64,000 nucleotides of DNA from Cephalopachus bancanus (GCA_027257055.1 JAPVLO010000056.1:2728001-2792000); one strand, 5' to 3'. Positions 22,042 through 33,257 are shown, counted from the first letter of the stretch. Notes: a model not told the origin generated them from the sequence alone. Numbers and translations: made by a program.

Positions 22042-22564
22042 ATAAAAAGCTTTCCCCCTTACACTGCCTTTGCTTGCCCACCTCCCTCAGAGATGCCGAA
22101 AAAGCCACATTTGTGCTTTCTCGGCTTCCCATCTGGCTGGAAGTGGCAATATGATCCAGTTCTGGCAAATGTAGAATAAGCAGGGGGTAGGTGGGTGTCT
22201 TGCTTTATGGGAGTTCCTTGTAGAGAAAAAAAATTAACCTCTGATAATAGAAAGAAGACAAATAAGGAAAGTTTTATCTTATCATCTTGGCTGCCCTGGC
22301 TTCTTTCTGTTTTCAGTAAAGTTCCATGAAGGTGTGACCCTTGGGATCTATGGCAGCTGTCCTGGGACCACGAAGCAATTAATCTAAGAATGACACAAGG
22401 CTGAAAGGAAGAACTTGAGCCCATGATAGCATCTTTGAACTACTGCATTGATCTTGGGACCACCCACCTCTGACTCTGTTATATCAGAAAACAGAGAGAC
22501 TTTATTCCTTAAGTCACTGTTAGTTAGATTTTTGATTTTCACTTACTAGCAGACTCATGTTCAT
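22042..22564 (+). mobile_element. possible ancient LTR-type repeat
   Basis: The order tggctggaagtggcaatatg, atccagttctggcaaatgta, gaataagcagggggtaggtg, ttgcttt...ggagttcc, atcatcttggctgccctggc, tgtcctgggaccacgaagca, ctgttatatcagaaaacaga and ttaagtcactgttagttaga resembles a common mammalian LTR layout with a late ...aataaa...gccactgttag... end. I cannot fix the family. Confidence 0.45.
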
Positions 22565-22875
22565 CAGCAAGTTTCTTATGCTCACTAACACTATTATTAT
22601 TTTTTTATTTTGTAAGGTCATGGGGCAACTAATGAAAAAATAGATCTTCTTCATACAAACATGCATTCCTCTAAGTCACGCCTACCATTTCAGGAGTATC
22701 AGATTCCCTATAAACCCACTGATGCATGTATGAATCTACTGCTCACAGAGAAATCTGTCTATAGATGATGTTTTCACATTATGGGATTATTTCATCAACA
22801 TGGACACTTATAATAAGGATCCCAAGGCATTGCAAGTTAATAAATTAGAAGACATTACACATGTAATTATTATTA
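22565..22875. other. unassigned AT-rich sequence
   Basis: No gene or named repeat. Short att/tat low complexity lies near 22590-22612 and 22865-22880. Confidence 0.4.
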
Positions 22876-22877
22876 TT

Positions 22878-23125
22878 ATCATTTGTTGAGTGCTTACCAT
22901 GTTGAAGACCTCTAGGCACTATTCTAAGCACACTATTCATATAATCTCATTTAATCTCAAAATGCTACGAGATAGGTATTACTCCTATCTCCCTTTTAAA
23001 CAAAAGGAATCAAGGCTTATAGAGATGAAGTAAATTGCCCCAAGTCACAGGGATAGTAAATGGTGATGTTGAAATTTAAATCCAAGCAGTCTGGCCACAC
23101 AGTCCTTCTTTAAACTTCGCCTTTT
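22878..23125 (-). mobile_element. MIR SINE, near full length
   Basis: A well-preserved antisense MIR: tttgttgagtgcttaccatg, aggcactattctaagcacac, tcatataatctcatttaatc, tacgagataggtattactcc, aaggcttatagagatgaagt, aaattgccccaagtcacagg, tttaaatccaagcagtctgg. About 240 bases cover 3' end, core and tRNA-related head. Confidence 0.85.
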
Positions 23126-23394
23126 TGTTGTCTCCATTCTGTATAGAACACTAGATATTACAGTGAAGAAGGAGATAATACAGTTTAAAACCAGCAACAA
23201 AATGGATTAATATATTAGGCCAAAACGTTTCATTAATGGCTATCCAGTTGCGTGTTCTTATTTTTTTTAAATGTGGGCTGAATTGGTATAATGTAACTGA
23301 ATCTGAATAAAGTAGACAGAAAAATGCTCTAAGGAAATGCTTCCATTTGTGGTTCTTTAGGGTTTACTTACATTTAATCACTAATTTGAATATA
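23126..23394. other. unassigned sequence
   Basis: No gene or named repeat in about 270 bases of AT-rich DNA. Confidence 0.4.
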
Positions 23395-23620
23395 AACACC
23401 AACGAAGTGTTTACCACGAGTTAGCCACTGTTTAAATACCTCACATGGATTATTTTACCTTTACCTTATGAAAAAAACCTATGGGTTAGGTAGTGTTATC
23501 CCCGTTATACAGATGACAAAACTGAAGCAAACAAAGGTAATGTGTTACACATTATGGGATTGATAGGGAGTAGCAGTGTCCAGGCATCAACTCAGTTAGA
23601 GGTTTTTCTTTTAGTCACCA
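23395..23620 (-). mobile_element. MIR SINE relic
   Basis: gaagtgtttaccacgagtta, gccactgtttaaatacctca, ggttaggtagtgttatcccc, gttatacagatgacaaaact, gaagcaaacaaaggtaatg, ggagtagcagtgtccaggca fit antisense MIR end to end. Confidence 0.75.
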
Positions 23621-23724
23621 AATTATACTAACTCCAATATCAGACTTTGTACAATCTCACTCTAGAATTTAAAAAAATCAATAGAAGCACTCACACTTCA
23701 CTGAGGCTAAAAATCCATCTTCCA

Positions 23725-24069
<345 letters not shown>

Positions 24070-24394
24070 CTAGTCAGAGAGCAGGACTCACAAGCTATTT
24101 CCCTGGGGTTGAGTTTCCAACAGCAAACAGAAAAGAATCAGCCCACCAGGACCTCTTCTCTCCATAGTCACTACCTTGGGGATAGCTTATCAACCCAGTG
24201 GCTCAGGCTTCCTCTCTTGGCAGAAGATGTTCATGTTTACCTCTGCCTTCCTGACCACTCATTCAACTCCCAAGCCTTCATATCCAGCTTTCTTTTACAC
24301 ATGGATGCCTAAAGTTCACTTCAAATTCAGTGTCTGAATATACTTGAACTCACAGGATCCTAGAGCCAGAAGGCAGGAAGTATAGTTTAAAAGG

Positions 24395-24610
24395 GGTGGG
24401 GGGAGCTTTGAGTCGTAAAACTCAAATTCTAGGGTTCAAATCCCAGCCCTGAGCCCATTTCTTCTATAAAATGGGTGTAATGACTCTCAGTTTCATTATG
24501 GCTGTAAAAGGACAAAAGATGATAATGGATAGTAACTTGCCTAACACAGTACCTGACACTTCATAGGCACTCAGTATATGGTAGTCACATTTACTACTAT
24601 TATCATCAAC
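24395..24610 (+). mobile_element. MIR SINE, near full length
   Basis: ctagggttcaaatcccagcc, catttcttctataaaatggg, tgtaatgactctcagtttc, tagtaacttgcctaacacag, tacctgacacttcataggca, ctcagtatatggtagtcac follow sense MIR from the B-box-like ggttcaaatccc to the 3' end. Confidence 0.8.
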
Positions 24611-24654
24611 AAAATGTTGTTCATCTACCAAATGCATGAATCTTTCCACAATAC

Positions 24655-25360
24655 CCATGACAGATGGCTATCCAGTCTCTGCTAGAACATTTCCAAAGAT
24701 AGAGAGCTCGCTCGCGCTCACCATCTCCCCAGGCAGCCGGTTCTATTATTGGATGGCTCTCACTGGCACAAAGTCTTTCCTATATTGAGCCAAAATCTGC
24801 CTCCATGAATCCCACTGGTCCTAGCTATGTCCTGTGTTGCAGCACAGCACAATTCTGCTCTTGTCACACAGCAGTGAACCCTTCTGAAAAAAAGCAGTCA
24901 TGTCTAGGCATTCATTTGAATATACCTCCTTCCCACAACATGATTTTTACATTAACCACAATGCCCACTACATCTTCAAAGTGTGGTACCCAGAGAAGAA
25001 ATAGAGTCCAGTACCTAGTGCTGGTGAATTTCCATTAATGAATTAAAAAATCATACTGTGATTTTCTTAGCAGCCAGATAAACATCACTGCTGCATCATA
25101 CAGGGCTCAATCCTGTATGTCTTCCCTCCTCCTATTAAAATAGACCAAGCTGAGTCTTCACCCATGCCATTCCATCCCATCCCATCCCATCCCATTCCAT
25201 TCCCATGAAATCTCAGCACCAACAACCCAACTTATCCTGTAGACTGACTCTGGCCAACCAAGAACCTTCTGGACCATTTTTTCTGCCATGTATGTGACTC
25301 AATTCTTCATTCAAGGTGTTGACAGTATGTTTCAATAAGTTTGCTCCAATGTCACTGTCA
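24655..25360 (+). mobile_element. L3/CR1 LINE relic
   Basis: About 700 bases follow the CR1-class L3 3' region in sense: ggctatccagtctctgctag, aacatttccaaagatagaga, gctc...ctccccaggcagccggttct, aaagtctttcctatattgag, ccaaaatctgcctccatgaa, tcccactggtcctagctatg, cattcatttgaatatacctc, ttcaaagtgtggtacccaga, ccagtacctagtgctgg. The part after 25080 is less sure. CR1/L3 lines died out early in mammals, so this is among the oldest recognisable elements here. No ORF survives. Confidence 0.75.
25170..25206. repeat. (CCATY)n pentanucleotide tract
   Basis: Short run of ccatt and ccatc/cccat units inside the L3-like interval. Possibly length-variable. Confidence 0.8.
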
Positions 25361-25554
25361 AAATCAACATTAAAGGTCTCCACTCAGGTTCACTTCATAA
25401 TTTTTTAAGAAACACTTATGCAGTGAAACATACTATATTTAAATACCAGCATACAAAAATATAGGAATGTTTAAGAGAGTGCATATATAAAGATGACAAC
25501 ATAGCATGGTCAGTGCAACGACACAGGACAGCATTTAGAAAACACTAGGCTGGG
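25361..25554. other. unassigned sequence
   Basis: Short AT-rich interval between the L3 relic and the MER5-like pair. Nothing recognised. Confidence 0.35.
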
Positions 25555-25708
25555 GGGTCACCACTGTGGATGCCCATTTGCATCACCTGGAAAGCTTTTA
25601 ATTGGTTGCATCCCATCCAATTAAATCAGAACCTCTGTGGGTGGAGTCCAAGCATCAGTCCTTTGTAATGACGGACCATCAGGTGATTGCAATGCTAGAT
25701 CGCCTCAG
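25555..25708 (+). mobile_element. MER5-like hAT MITE, first of two
   Basis: ccactgtggatgcccatttg, catcacctggaaagctttta, aaatcagaacctctgtgggt, ggagtccaagcatcagtcc, catcaggtgattgcaatgct give MER5A order. It is followed directly by a second, separate copy. Confidence 0.75.
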
Positions 25709-25878
25709 TGCTTCTCAAACTTTAATGTGCCTATAACTCACCTGGAATCTGTTAAAGTTCCAGTTCTGATTCTGTAGGTCATGGATGGAGCATGAGATAA
25801 TTGCATTTCTAACACCTTGCCTTCAGGTAATGCTCATTCTGCCCGTCCACAGACCATAGGTTGAGTAGTAGAGTGTGA
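25709..25878 (+). mobile_element. MER5-like hAT MITE, second of two
   Basis: Starts with the recognisable 5' end cagtgcttctcaaactttaa, then tgtgcctataactcacctgg, aatctgttaaagttccagtt, ctgattctgtaggtcatgga, tgcatttctaacaccttgcc, ttcaggtaatgctcattct and ends near gttgagtagtag. Same orientation as its neighbour. Confidence 0.75.
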
Positions 25879-25959
25879 ATACACCGCCTAATTCTTCCTA
25901 AACTCTCTCTAGTCTTGACTCCCTATATGTTTCCAGTTGAACCCTTCACTCCAACTGAT

Positions 25960-26170
25960 TGAAAGAAACAAGTAAGTGCTAAGATAAATACACTGATGGC
26001 TTATGACAGGGGCTCTGAGACCCTAGAAGAGGGCACTTTAATCAGACAGGGGGGTGGTGGTAGCCAAGAAAGGCTTCCCAAAACAGGTTATAGTGCTATT
26101 GAACTATAGAGGGGAAGGTTATTCCAGACCCAGGAAAGAACCAAGCACAGACTCAGAATCCAGAATTGTG
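25960..26170 (-). mobile_element. L2 LINE relic
   Basis: Antisense L2: aacaagtaagtgctaagata, gccaagaaaggcttcccaaa, gaaggttattccagacccag, gaaagaaccaagcacagact. This is the ...ggaaggcttccctgaggagg...cattccaggcagagg... block, diverged. Confidence 0.55.
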
Positions 26171-26354
26171 AAGAAAAAAATAAAGTCCAAACATAGGGAA
26201 TATTCAGAAACATAACATTAAATATTTCTTATTCCACACAGATTCCAGTACTCATTTAATCATTAATCATATTTAGTCTGAAAATTTCCCTTTAAATATT
26301 GATCTTCACCATTATTTAACTTTTTACACATTTAAGCCATATCGCCGGAACCAG

Positions 26355-26460
26355 CCTGTGACCCCCCTAAGGGAGGATCATATTCAACCACGCTGTATGC
26401 CCTTGGTACCCAGCAGGGTGTCCAGCTCACTACAGATTTCAGTGTATGCTTGTAATATAA
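26355..26460 (+). mobile_element. L2 3' end scrap
   Basis: gtgacccccctaagggagga, cacgctgtatgcccttggta, cccagcagggtgtccagc suggest the L2 tail. Short and uncertain. Confidence 0.4.
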
Positions 26461-26795
26461 TTAAGAAGTACATCCTTTAAGAAATAGGATTTTCAATCCC
26501 AGCAGATATTTTGATGCACAGACTGCTACAAGGAGTTAAAGTTATTTACCAAGATTTTGAAAATTATGTAAACCAGCGAGATTGGGGTGGAGAAATGTTA
26601 CCAAGGGTAATTAGAAAAGAGGAACATTTCCAAGAGAGGTGTCAAGCAGCGTAGACAGTGTGAGGATGATGGGTATTTGTATTCGCCGAAGGTTGGTGGG
26701 GTTTCTCTAATCTGAGAACACAGCCCATCCTGCTCAGATGACAGGCATGGAGGAGAAAAAAAGATACATGTGTTTGGGGCAAATGAAACCACAAA
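26461..26795. other. unassigned sequence
   Basis: No gene or named repeat. A 64-codon minus-strand frame at 26598-26792 has no motif. Confidence 0.35.
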
Positions 26796-26799
26796 GGGC

Positions 26800-27330
26800 T
26801 AAGATAGAGAAAACGCAGCCTAATTCAATCAGACGTTATAGTCAGACCTGGTTAATGTGAGACAATTAATACAACCATTTTTATGCAGATTAAAACATTT
26901 CAAATTAACAGGTCAATAGCACTCATATGTTCTGAATTTGGGCTCAGGAGGGCCAGCTGAACCGTTAAGTGAACCAATCTAAACTTTATTACAGAGGAGG
27001 ACTCGGATTCTTGGGAATTCACACTAAACTCAATTTGGAGTTAATCGCTCACATTTTTCTTTCATCTACCAGATATCCCAATTTAAGACAGGCTTGCTAG
27101 GTTTTCTCCTATGACAAAAGACAAAGAGAACATAAATTATTCATTAGCAGTAAAGGTATCATTTTATTTGTTTATTTTCCAATTAGGTAAAGTCAGATAA
27201 AGAAGCAGTCAATAAAACCAAGAGATTTTTTCCCCCATTGTATGGAATTAAAAGTAGACAGTGTTAATGTGGGTCTTGGAGTCCATAAAAAAGCATTCAA
27301 TTAGCGGCATGCATTAGAAGGAGGATGGTG
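26800..27330. promoter_or_regulatory. repeat-free, homeodomain-motif-rich candidate regulatory element
   Basis: About 530 bases free of identifiable repeats and dense in TAAT-core words: agacaattaatacaaccatt (26861), gagttaatcgctcac (27039), aaattattcattagcag (27134), ttccaattaggtaaag (27177), aaagcattcaattagcggc (27292). It also holds accgttaagtgaacc (26960) and agcggcatgcattag (27303) with retained CpGs. This is the usual look of a conserved developmental enhancer, but only an alignment can show conservation. Confidence 0.35.
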
Positions 27331-28120
27331 AGAAACTGAGTAGCCATCAGTCCACAGCCTCAGCGGCAGAGGCTCTGAGGAGCTTCCAGGGTTTAAGGAC
27401 TCCACTAGCCTTTCCTCTCTCCCCTCTCATCACTAGCTGCTCCCATCCCAACATCCATTTTCCTTCTCAGCCTCCAAGCTGTGACTCAAGCCCCTTCAGA
27501 GTTTAGCCCTTTTCTTCTCTCTGCAGTCACCCATTTCTTCAAGATATCGTCCCACCCTCCACATCCCATCCCTCCCCTTTCTCTCATGGCCCTCCACACC
27601 TGCAAAGCACAAGAAGTTGATTTCCATCCTCCATGCTCTAGGCATTCCGCGGGTAGCCCTAAATTGCTGCTGCTCCCTAGAGAACGGTTCAAGAACTGGG
27701 ACAGAGACTTTTTTTTCCCTTTTTAAAAGTATCGTGTATGCCCTGCATACAGTAGGTGTTCAAGGAATGTATATCCCATTCCCAAATAAGCCACGTGCAT
27801 CCTACAGATCCTGGAGTCTGCCCATTTTAGTCTCCTTTCTCGTTTTTTACTTTCACTTTGCAATGAAACCACAGGAAAACAACTCTGACTTCCCTGGGCT
27901 TCACTTCCAAGTTATTTTCAGGCCAGCCAGGGGCAGAAGGCAGCCAGGTAAGAGGGAGGGAGAGCAGCTCCCACACCCTTGACACCCCTCTGTACACCCC
28001 TCTGAATCCCCAGAGTAAATCACCTGCCTCCTCCTCTGGGATCTCAGCCCGTGTTGAAGCTGTAGTTGAAGGTGGTTGATCTGCTACAAAGATGGGACAA
28101 AGCGAAAGACTGAGTAGGGG
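27331..28120. other. unassigned sequence, higher GC
   Basis: No gene. C/T-rich at 27400-27600. Several 80-121-codon frames on both strands at 27481-28135 overlap and have no features of a real protein. A small L2-like tail (catacagtaggtgttcaagg) lies near 27748. Confidence 0.4.
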
Positions 28121-28121
28121 T

Positions 28122-28315
28122 GAGTGGGCGCACAACCCAGCTCTGCCACTTTGAGCAAATCATGTAACCTTTCTGACTTCTCCACCTGTAAACAGGGAAC
28201 AAAGCCCACCTATCTCTGGGTTTGGTGTGAGGACTAAATGAACTGCTATGCATAAGTATCTAACATGGTGTCTGGAACAGTCATAGCCATCTGCTATGAC
28301 TACACTTGGATGTTT
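28122..28315 (+). mobile_element. MIR SINE relic
   Basis: cacaacccagctctgccact, ttgagcaaatcatgtaacct, ttctgacttctccacctgta, aacagggaacaaagcccacc, gtgtgaggactaaatgaact, ctaacatggtgtctggaaca form a clear sense MIR. Confidence 0.85.
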
Positions 28316-28349
28316 ACCCCTCTGCTTGGTTCATATTATAATTGGGTGT

Positions 28350-28455
28350 TTACATATTGTACTACCTGCTAGACCGTGAACTCCTGAGGGATGTGGGCCA
28401 CATCTTATTTATCACTTCTCTCCCTCCAGCACTGGAGCCAAGCCAATCATTGTAA
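28350..28455 (+). mobile_element. L2 3' end relic
   Basis: gctagaccgtgaactcctga, gggatgtgggccacatctta, tctctccctccagcactgga match the L2 tail (...gtgagctccttgagggcagg...). Confidence 0.6.
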
Positions 28456-28785
28456 GTAGGTGACGATAGTGGTTGAAGTGAATTATTAAAGGTAAACTGG
28501 GTCAAAGGGCAAACTCCATGAAGTCTGAAGTGTCCTTGGCTTCCCTCACCTTCCCATCCCCACAGAGAAACACACTCCTTCTCTAGACCAACTTATGAAA
28601 CCAAGACCTGACTGGATCTCATCTTGCATTTTCCAATTTGCAACATCGGGACCACTACACCAGCCCACAACCTGTCTTTTGCAGACACTCCTTCTCTCTG
28701 AATCTTGGTTTCCCAGTTTCTAAAATGAATTTAGATGAAGTAACTGCTTGACTTCTTTCCAGCATTAACGTCTATTATCACCCAC
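28456..28785. other. unassigned sequence
   Basis: No gene or clear repeat; perhaps a decayed MIR near 28690-28780. Confidence 0.35.
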
Positions 28786-28787
28786 AA

Positions 28788-28912
28788 ATGATTTCATTTG
28801 TCCAACCAGCATTTACTAGAGATTTCTCTGGGTTCTGCACTTTTGCTAGGCATGGGCATAAATGAATAAGGCAAGGAGCTCACAGTCCAGCAGTGAAGTG
28901 TTTGGGGATATT
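28788..28912 (-). mobile_element. L2 LINE relic
   Basis: catttgtccaaccagcattt, ctgcacttttgctaggcatg, aatgaataaggcaaggagct, cacagtccagcagtgaag fit the antisense L2 3' region. Confidence 0.65.
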
Positions 28913-29172
28913 TAAAACTACAATACAAACTGACCACTCTAGACCTTTCCATAATTTCCCTTTACATTCAAAATCTCAGTACATCTTGTTCTTTTCCACC
29001 CTCAAATCATCCTTGAACATGTGCTTGGACATCTAGGCTTAAGGTCAAGATCAATTGGAAAGGAAACGTTCCCGTTCCACCTGATGCAGATGTCAATTCT
29101 AAAGCTAGCAGGAAACAAAGGAAGGCAAATCCAGCTTTTCCAAAAAAATACTTAGTCCATGGAGATCCTTTG
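28913..29172. other. unassigned sequence
   Basis: Nothing recognised in about 260 bases before the Alu. Confidence 0.35.
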
Positions 29173-29185
29173 AAAATGGGTTCTG

Positions 29186-29495
29186 GGCTGGGTGCAGTAG
29201 CTCATGCCTATAATCACAGCATTTTGGGAGGCCTAGGTGAGAGGATTGCCTGAGTCCATGGGTTCAAGACCAGCCTGGGCAACTTGGCAAGACCTCATCT
29301 CTACAATAAATCAGAAAATGAGCCGGGTGGGGTGGTGTGCACCTGTAGTTCTACCTACTTGGAAGGCTGAGGTGGAAGGATCACCTGAGCCCAGCAGGTC
29401 GAGGATGTGGTGGTTGTGAGCGTGCCACTGTACTCCAGTCTGGGAGACAGAGTGAGACTCTGACTCAAAAATTAAAAAAAGAAAAAGAAAACACC
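29186..29495 (+). mobile_element. full-length dimeric Alu SINE, lineage-specific type
   Basis: Starts ggctgggtgcagtagctcat. Left arm has ttttgggaggcctaggtga and gcaacttggcaagacctcat; linker ctctacaataaatcagaaaa; right arm acttggaaggctgaggtgga, agcccagcaggtcgagg, actccagtctgggagacaga. Tail is A-rich. Perfect target-site duplications aaaatgggttctg at 29173-29185 and 29496-29508. It shares the young lineage marks of the other copies. Confidence 0.95.
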
Positions 29496-29629
29496 AAAAT
29501 GGGTTCTGTGGACAGGTGACTATAGGAAGCACTGTATTAAAGATCCTCTCCACTGCAGGACTTCTAAGAGCTTTTGAAAGGTGACAACAGGCGCTACGAT
29601 TCTTCAAGAGGAAGACAGAGTAGGCAGCA

Positions 29630-29985
29630 TCTTGGTCAGCTTGGGCTGCCATCACAAAATACCATAGATCAGGTGGCTTAAACTACAGAAAGTTATTTCT
29701 CACAGATCTGGAGGCTGAGATCCAAGATCAAGGTGATTTGGTTCCTGGTGAGGTTCTTCTTCATGGCTGCAGACAACTGCACCCTCTCTTTGTAGCCTCA
29801 CATGGTGAATGAATGGAGTCCTCTTGTCTTCCTTTTCTTGCAAGGACACGAATCCCATCATCCCGGCCCCACCCACGTCTAAATCTAATCAACTCCCAAG
29901 GGCATCCCCCACCAAATATGATCACATGGGGGGTCGGGGCTTCAAGTAGGAATGGAAGGGGACCCAAACAGGCACTGTTCAAGCT
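29630..29985 (-). mobile_element. MaLR LTR (MST/MLT1 group)
   Basis: Antisense: cttgggctgccatcacaaaa, taccatagatcaggtggctt, tatttctcacagatctggag, gctgagatccaagatcaagg, ttggttcctggtgaggttct, gcctcacatggtgaatgaat, acgaatcccatcatcccggc, tcaactcccaagggcatccc, atatgatcacatggggggtc. It is the same LTR class as 16925-17257, on the opposite strand. No internal coding region. Confidence 0.8.
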
Positions 29986-31290
29986 TTCCCATACAGAGCC
30001 CTCTTTACAAGAAACACCAGGTGGGGCTACAGGCACAGGATCCCACCCGGAGAACCGCTGAGATAATCTAGAGGATGAGCTGTCAGGGAAGAGATACAGG
30101 CACATCAGTCTCCCTCAGGTTTATACCCCATGCCATCATTCTGAGGTACCTGGTACCCTTCACGGAGAAGTGTGTTGATAATTTTCCCGAGTGTGTGAAT
30201 TCCTATGTGACCTGCAAGCAGAGACAATCTTCCAGGGGTGCAGATGGAGCTTCTGCTGCCAAACCTGGCAACCGATCGCCCCCAAATGGTTAGCTCTGCC
30301 ATGGAAGATGCCAGAAAAAAAAAAAGGTTAAGAGATCACCAAAATGATACCATGTGTCAAAACACCTCCTGTGCCTTGGCAGGGGAGGGGACATTTAAAT
30401 GCTAAGACAAATCACATGAAGCTGAGCTTGCCAGGGAACATAACCAAAACAGGAAAGAAAGGATTCCCGTCATATGGGCCAGTAGCTCCACAGTTGCCCC
30501 TTGAGATGTGAGTGGTCAAATCACTCCCTTTGCCAAAGTTATTTTTCCTCAAAGCTGGAGAGATTAAAAGAGTAAACGAAACACAAACAGGGGGATGTGA
30601 TTGATTTAAAACTCAGGACTCACGTACCTTTATGATATTTAAAAACAACATCGGTGATTTTAAAAAATCAGGGTCCTCACTTTAAGAACCCCAGCAGGTC
30701 ATGTTCTGGGGGAGGAACTGAATCATCACAGAGCAAACGCTCTGTGTTGGTTGTGTCTAAAAATACACATCGCTTGGCCTCACCAGGTTGTTTGCTACCG
30801 ACAACGTCTGTTGCATCCTGCAGGATGACATTTCTCACAGCTGCCACCTAGCTAGTAGCATAGAGCACCCACCTAGCTTCTGAGAGATGGGTGGGCTTGT
30901 GAGTCTTCTGGGTCAGATCGGGAGAATTGGAGAATTGGAGGCAAAGAGAAAAACCTACTTCTGAAAAGAATGGCAGTTCTTGGGTCTAACATGTGGGTTA
31001 GGGTTAGGATGGCATGAGTTTTTATCTCGTGTGCCAGATTTGACCAACTGGAGTCCTAGGGTGCTGTACTGAAAAGAATTCTGAAATTTCATATCTGCTC
31101 ATGAAAAAGAATGCCACGAGGAATTCGAGATGCCCACTCTGGAGGTGGGCAGTGTTCTCCTAGATGTCAGTTACTTGACATCTCAGGGACAGAAACCCCC
31201 ACACATGTGCACTGTATTTTGCAATGGTGAAGTATTTTTATTAAACTATATGCCCATATCATTTTCTTGGTTATGTTTATTTCAAACATT
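29986..31290. other. unassigned sequence
   Basis: About 1.3 kb with no gene or named repeat. Frames of 65-114 codons around 29761-30302 extend through the LTR and carry no motif. A two-unit gggttagggttagg at about 31007 is too short to mean anything. Confidence 0.4.
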
Positions 31291-31297
31291 TAAAATA

Positions 31298-31440
31298 TAT
31301 GGACAGTGAGGCTTTCATTAAGTTTAAGTGATTTGAAGAAGGTCACAAAACTCATAACTGGAAGTGCCTCGATGCAATTCTAGGTCTCTGTCTACCAGTA
31401 ACTCACACCATAGCACCAGTTTCTAAATATGGCAGCCAGG
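31298..31440 (-). mobile_element. MIR SINE relic
   Basis: gacagtgaggctttcattaa, gaaggtcacaaaactcataa, ctggaagtgcctcgatgcaa, tctgtctaccagtaactcac follow antisense MIR. Partial. Confidence 0.55.
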
Positions 31441-31855
31441 ATTGGATTCCTGTTTTCTATATTGACTTAAAATTATTGGGGAGAAAACTTTCAAGTTGGA
31501 TACCTGCCTGGAATAATGTCTGCCTGTGTAGCACATGAGAGATGAAATAATATATCTAGAAATTACTTTACAAATTACAAGTCACTCTTGTATCTGTAAC
31601 TCTACTATTAATAAAATGATCAGTAGTGGTATTAATACATGCTGATGTGAAATGAAGGCCTTAGGAAAATTACTAATGTTGACAATACTTCAAGAAACAA
31701 ATTTCAACCTGATCTTCCTGCATTAAAAAATACCTGTCATCTTACCTTTCTGTAATTCATATGTTGCATTCATGCCACAATCCACGCATCGCCCAGAATA
31801 ATGTTCCACAAAGCAGCTGAGATTCTGGTCAAGAGATTTGGCTTAGCAGGTCAAA
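31441..31855. other. unassigned AT-rich sequence
   Basis: No gene or named repeat in about 415 bases. Confidence 0.4.
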
Positions 31856-31856
31856 T

Positions 31857-31925
31857 AATCCCAGGGTCACAAAACCAATTAGTGCCACAATAGAAGTGGA
31901 TCCCAGACAGCCTGCCTTCCAGCCT
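31857..31925 (-). mobile_element. MIR SINE scrap
   Basis: ccagggtcacaaaaccaatt, agtgccacaatagaagtgga, tcccagacagcctgccttcc match the antisense MIR head (...ggtcacacagctagtaagtgg...). Confidence 0.6.
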
Positions 31926-33010
31926 CATCCTCCTTCCTCCCCGCCCAGCCCACCAGTAGTCCTTGTGAACACCATGCTCTGTGCCATAATACAAGCGAGG
32001 TGGACACAGTCCCTTGCTGCTTTCTAGTTCTTAGTTACAAAGCTAGAGATAGATAGGTTTTTATGGGCCATTACTTATATCTCATACTGGCATTCATTTT
32101 GCAACTCACACTCCCTTTCCAGGGTTGACTTTCTGCTTTTTGCATATTTAAACAGTAATTCTAATTACACAAGCTTGATTATCTGCCTCTCTGAAACCTT
32201 TCTTCAGTGTCATCCCCAGTTCGATTCTTTGTTAGGCTTCGATTTTGCAAGGCTACTTATGCATCGCGTTCATTAATTCTAGGATGGTCTGCAATTTGTC
32301 TCTTCCAAAACAAAACCAAAAACATTCTTATAGATGATACACACATACCTTTGGGCCCCAGCTCAGAAGACACAACTACAGGTGAAGGAGCCTGACTGCT
32401 CAGCATTCAATCTTCTGAATAGTGAAAAATCTACTATTAAGTAATCTGGAAGAGGTCAATCAATAAAAATAACTAAATAATTGATGGTGTTATATTAGGT
32501 TAAAGTATAACATACGATATTCATTAACCTGCCAAGAAATATTGCTTGAGTTAAACCACATCTCTCAAATGAGTACTTCTGGTGTTAATTCAAAAGGCAA
32601 TAGCAGTCACCCAGGGGATGTTTTTAATGTTTTATGCTTTCATTGCAGTGGTGTTTATAGAGGGGTTAGCAGGGCAATAAGGATCATATTTAGGAAGGCA
32701 GCTCAGTGACAGCTAAGACATTGAACTACAATCAAGTCATCTTCTTTCACGTAAGCAACCTGGACAGCTTCACTCCAGCTAATCACCCGGCTGAGAGTGA
32801 ATTGACAAGCTGGTGGAGATTTATTGTGGAAGTAAAGGAGGGGGCTTTCCTTGTTCTTCAGAAAAAAGAAAAAAAAAAGTGCAGATTCCAGCACTTGGCA
32901 TTTCTCTTGCATTTGGCTCTGAAGTGCTCTCAGATAACATTTCATTTTACCACGGGGGTGGTACATGTGTGTGCACTGCCCAGTATCCTAGAAGCAGAGT
33001 GACAGAATAC
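31926..33010. other. unassigned sequence
   Basis: About 1.1 kb without gene or named repeat. 32600-32970 is unusually free of repeat texture. Frames of 76-98 codons at 32703-33043 overlap on both strands around an aaaaaagaaaaaaaa run and are chance. Confidence 0.4.
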
Positions 33011-33014
33011 ACCG

Positions 33015-33155
33015 GTCGTGTGGAATCAAGAAACTGGAGCTGAAGCCTTGCTGTATCATATACCTGCTAGGTAATCCTGGGCAACTCCTTTAACCTTACT
33101 GAGTTCTGATTTCCTCGCTTTTTATAGGGAGAGAAAAATAACTGCCTCAAAGTTC
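33015..33155 (+). mobile_element. MIR SINE relic
   Basis: gtgtggaatcaagaaactgg, ctgctaggtaatcctgggca, actcctttaaccttactgag, ttctgatttcctcgcttttt, agggagagaaaaataactg follow sense MIR. Confidence 0.75.
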
Positions 33156-33257
33156 AAAGAGACAATCTCCGCAAAGTCTCTACCCCCAAATCTGGCATCG
33201 AGGAGATGGGTAACCAACTTTGGGCTTCGTTCCCTTCTGGTCAGTGAGAAAAATGAG

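Noticed and set aside
21614..22168. 184-codon minus-strand open frame, the longest in the window
   Set aside because: No recognisable domain, no splice or promoter context, runs into a possible LTR-type repeat, and overlaps another frame at 21564-21866. A frame of this length can occur by chance in 64 kb.
24700..24722. gagctcgctcgcgctcac as a CpG-island promoter seed
   Set aside because: A handful of CpGs in a CpG-poor L3 relic; far too small for an island.
31007..31023. gggttagggttagg, telomere-like
   Set aside because: Only two units; also ctaaccctaacc near 60398. Too short to be an interstitial telomere tract.
32703..33043. Overlapping 76-98 codon frames on both strands
   Set aside because: They share an A-rich run, oppose each other, and lack any domain.
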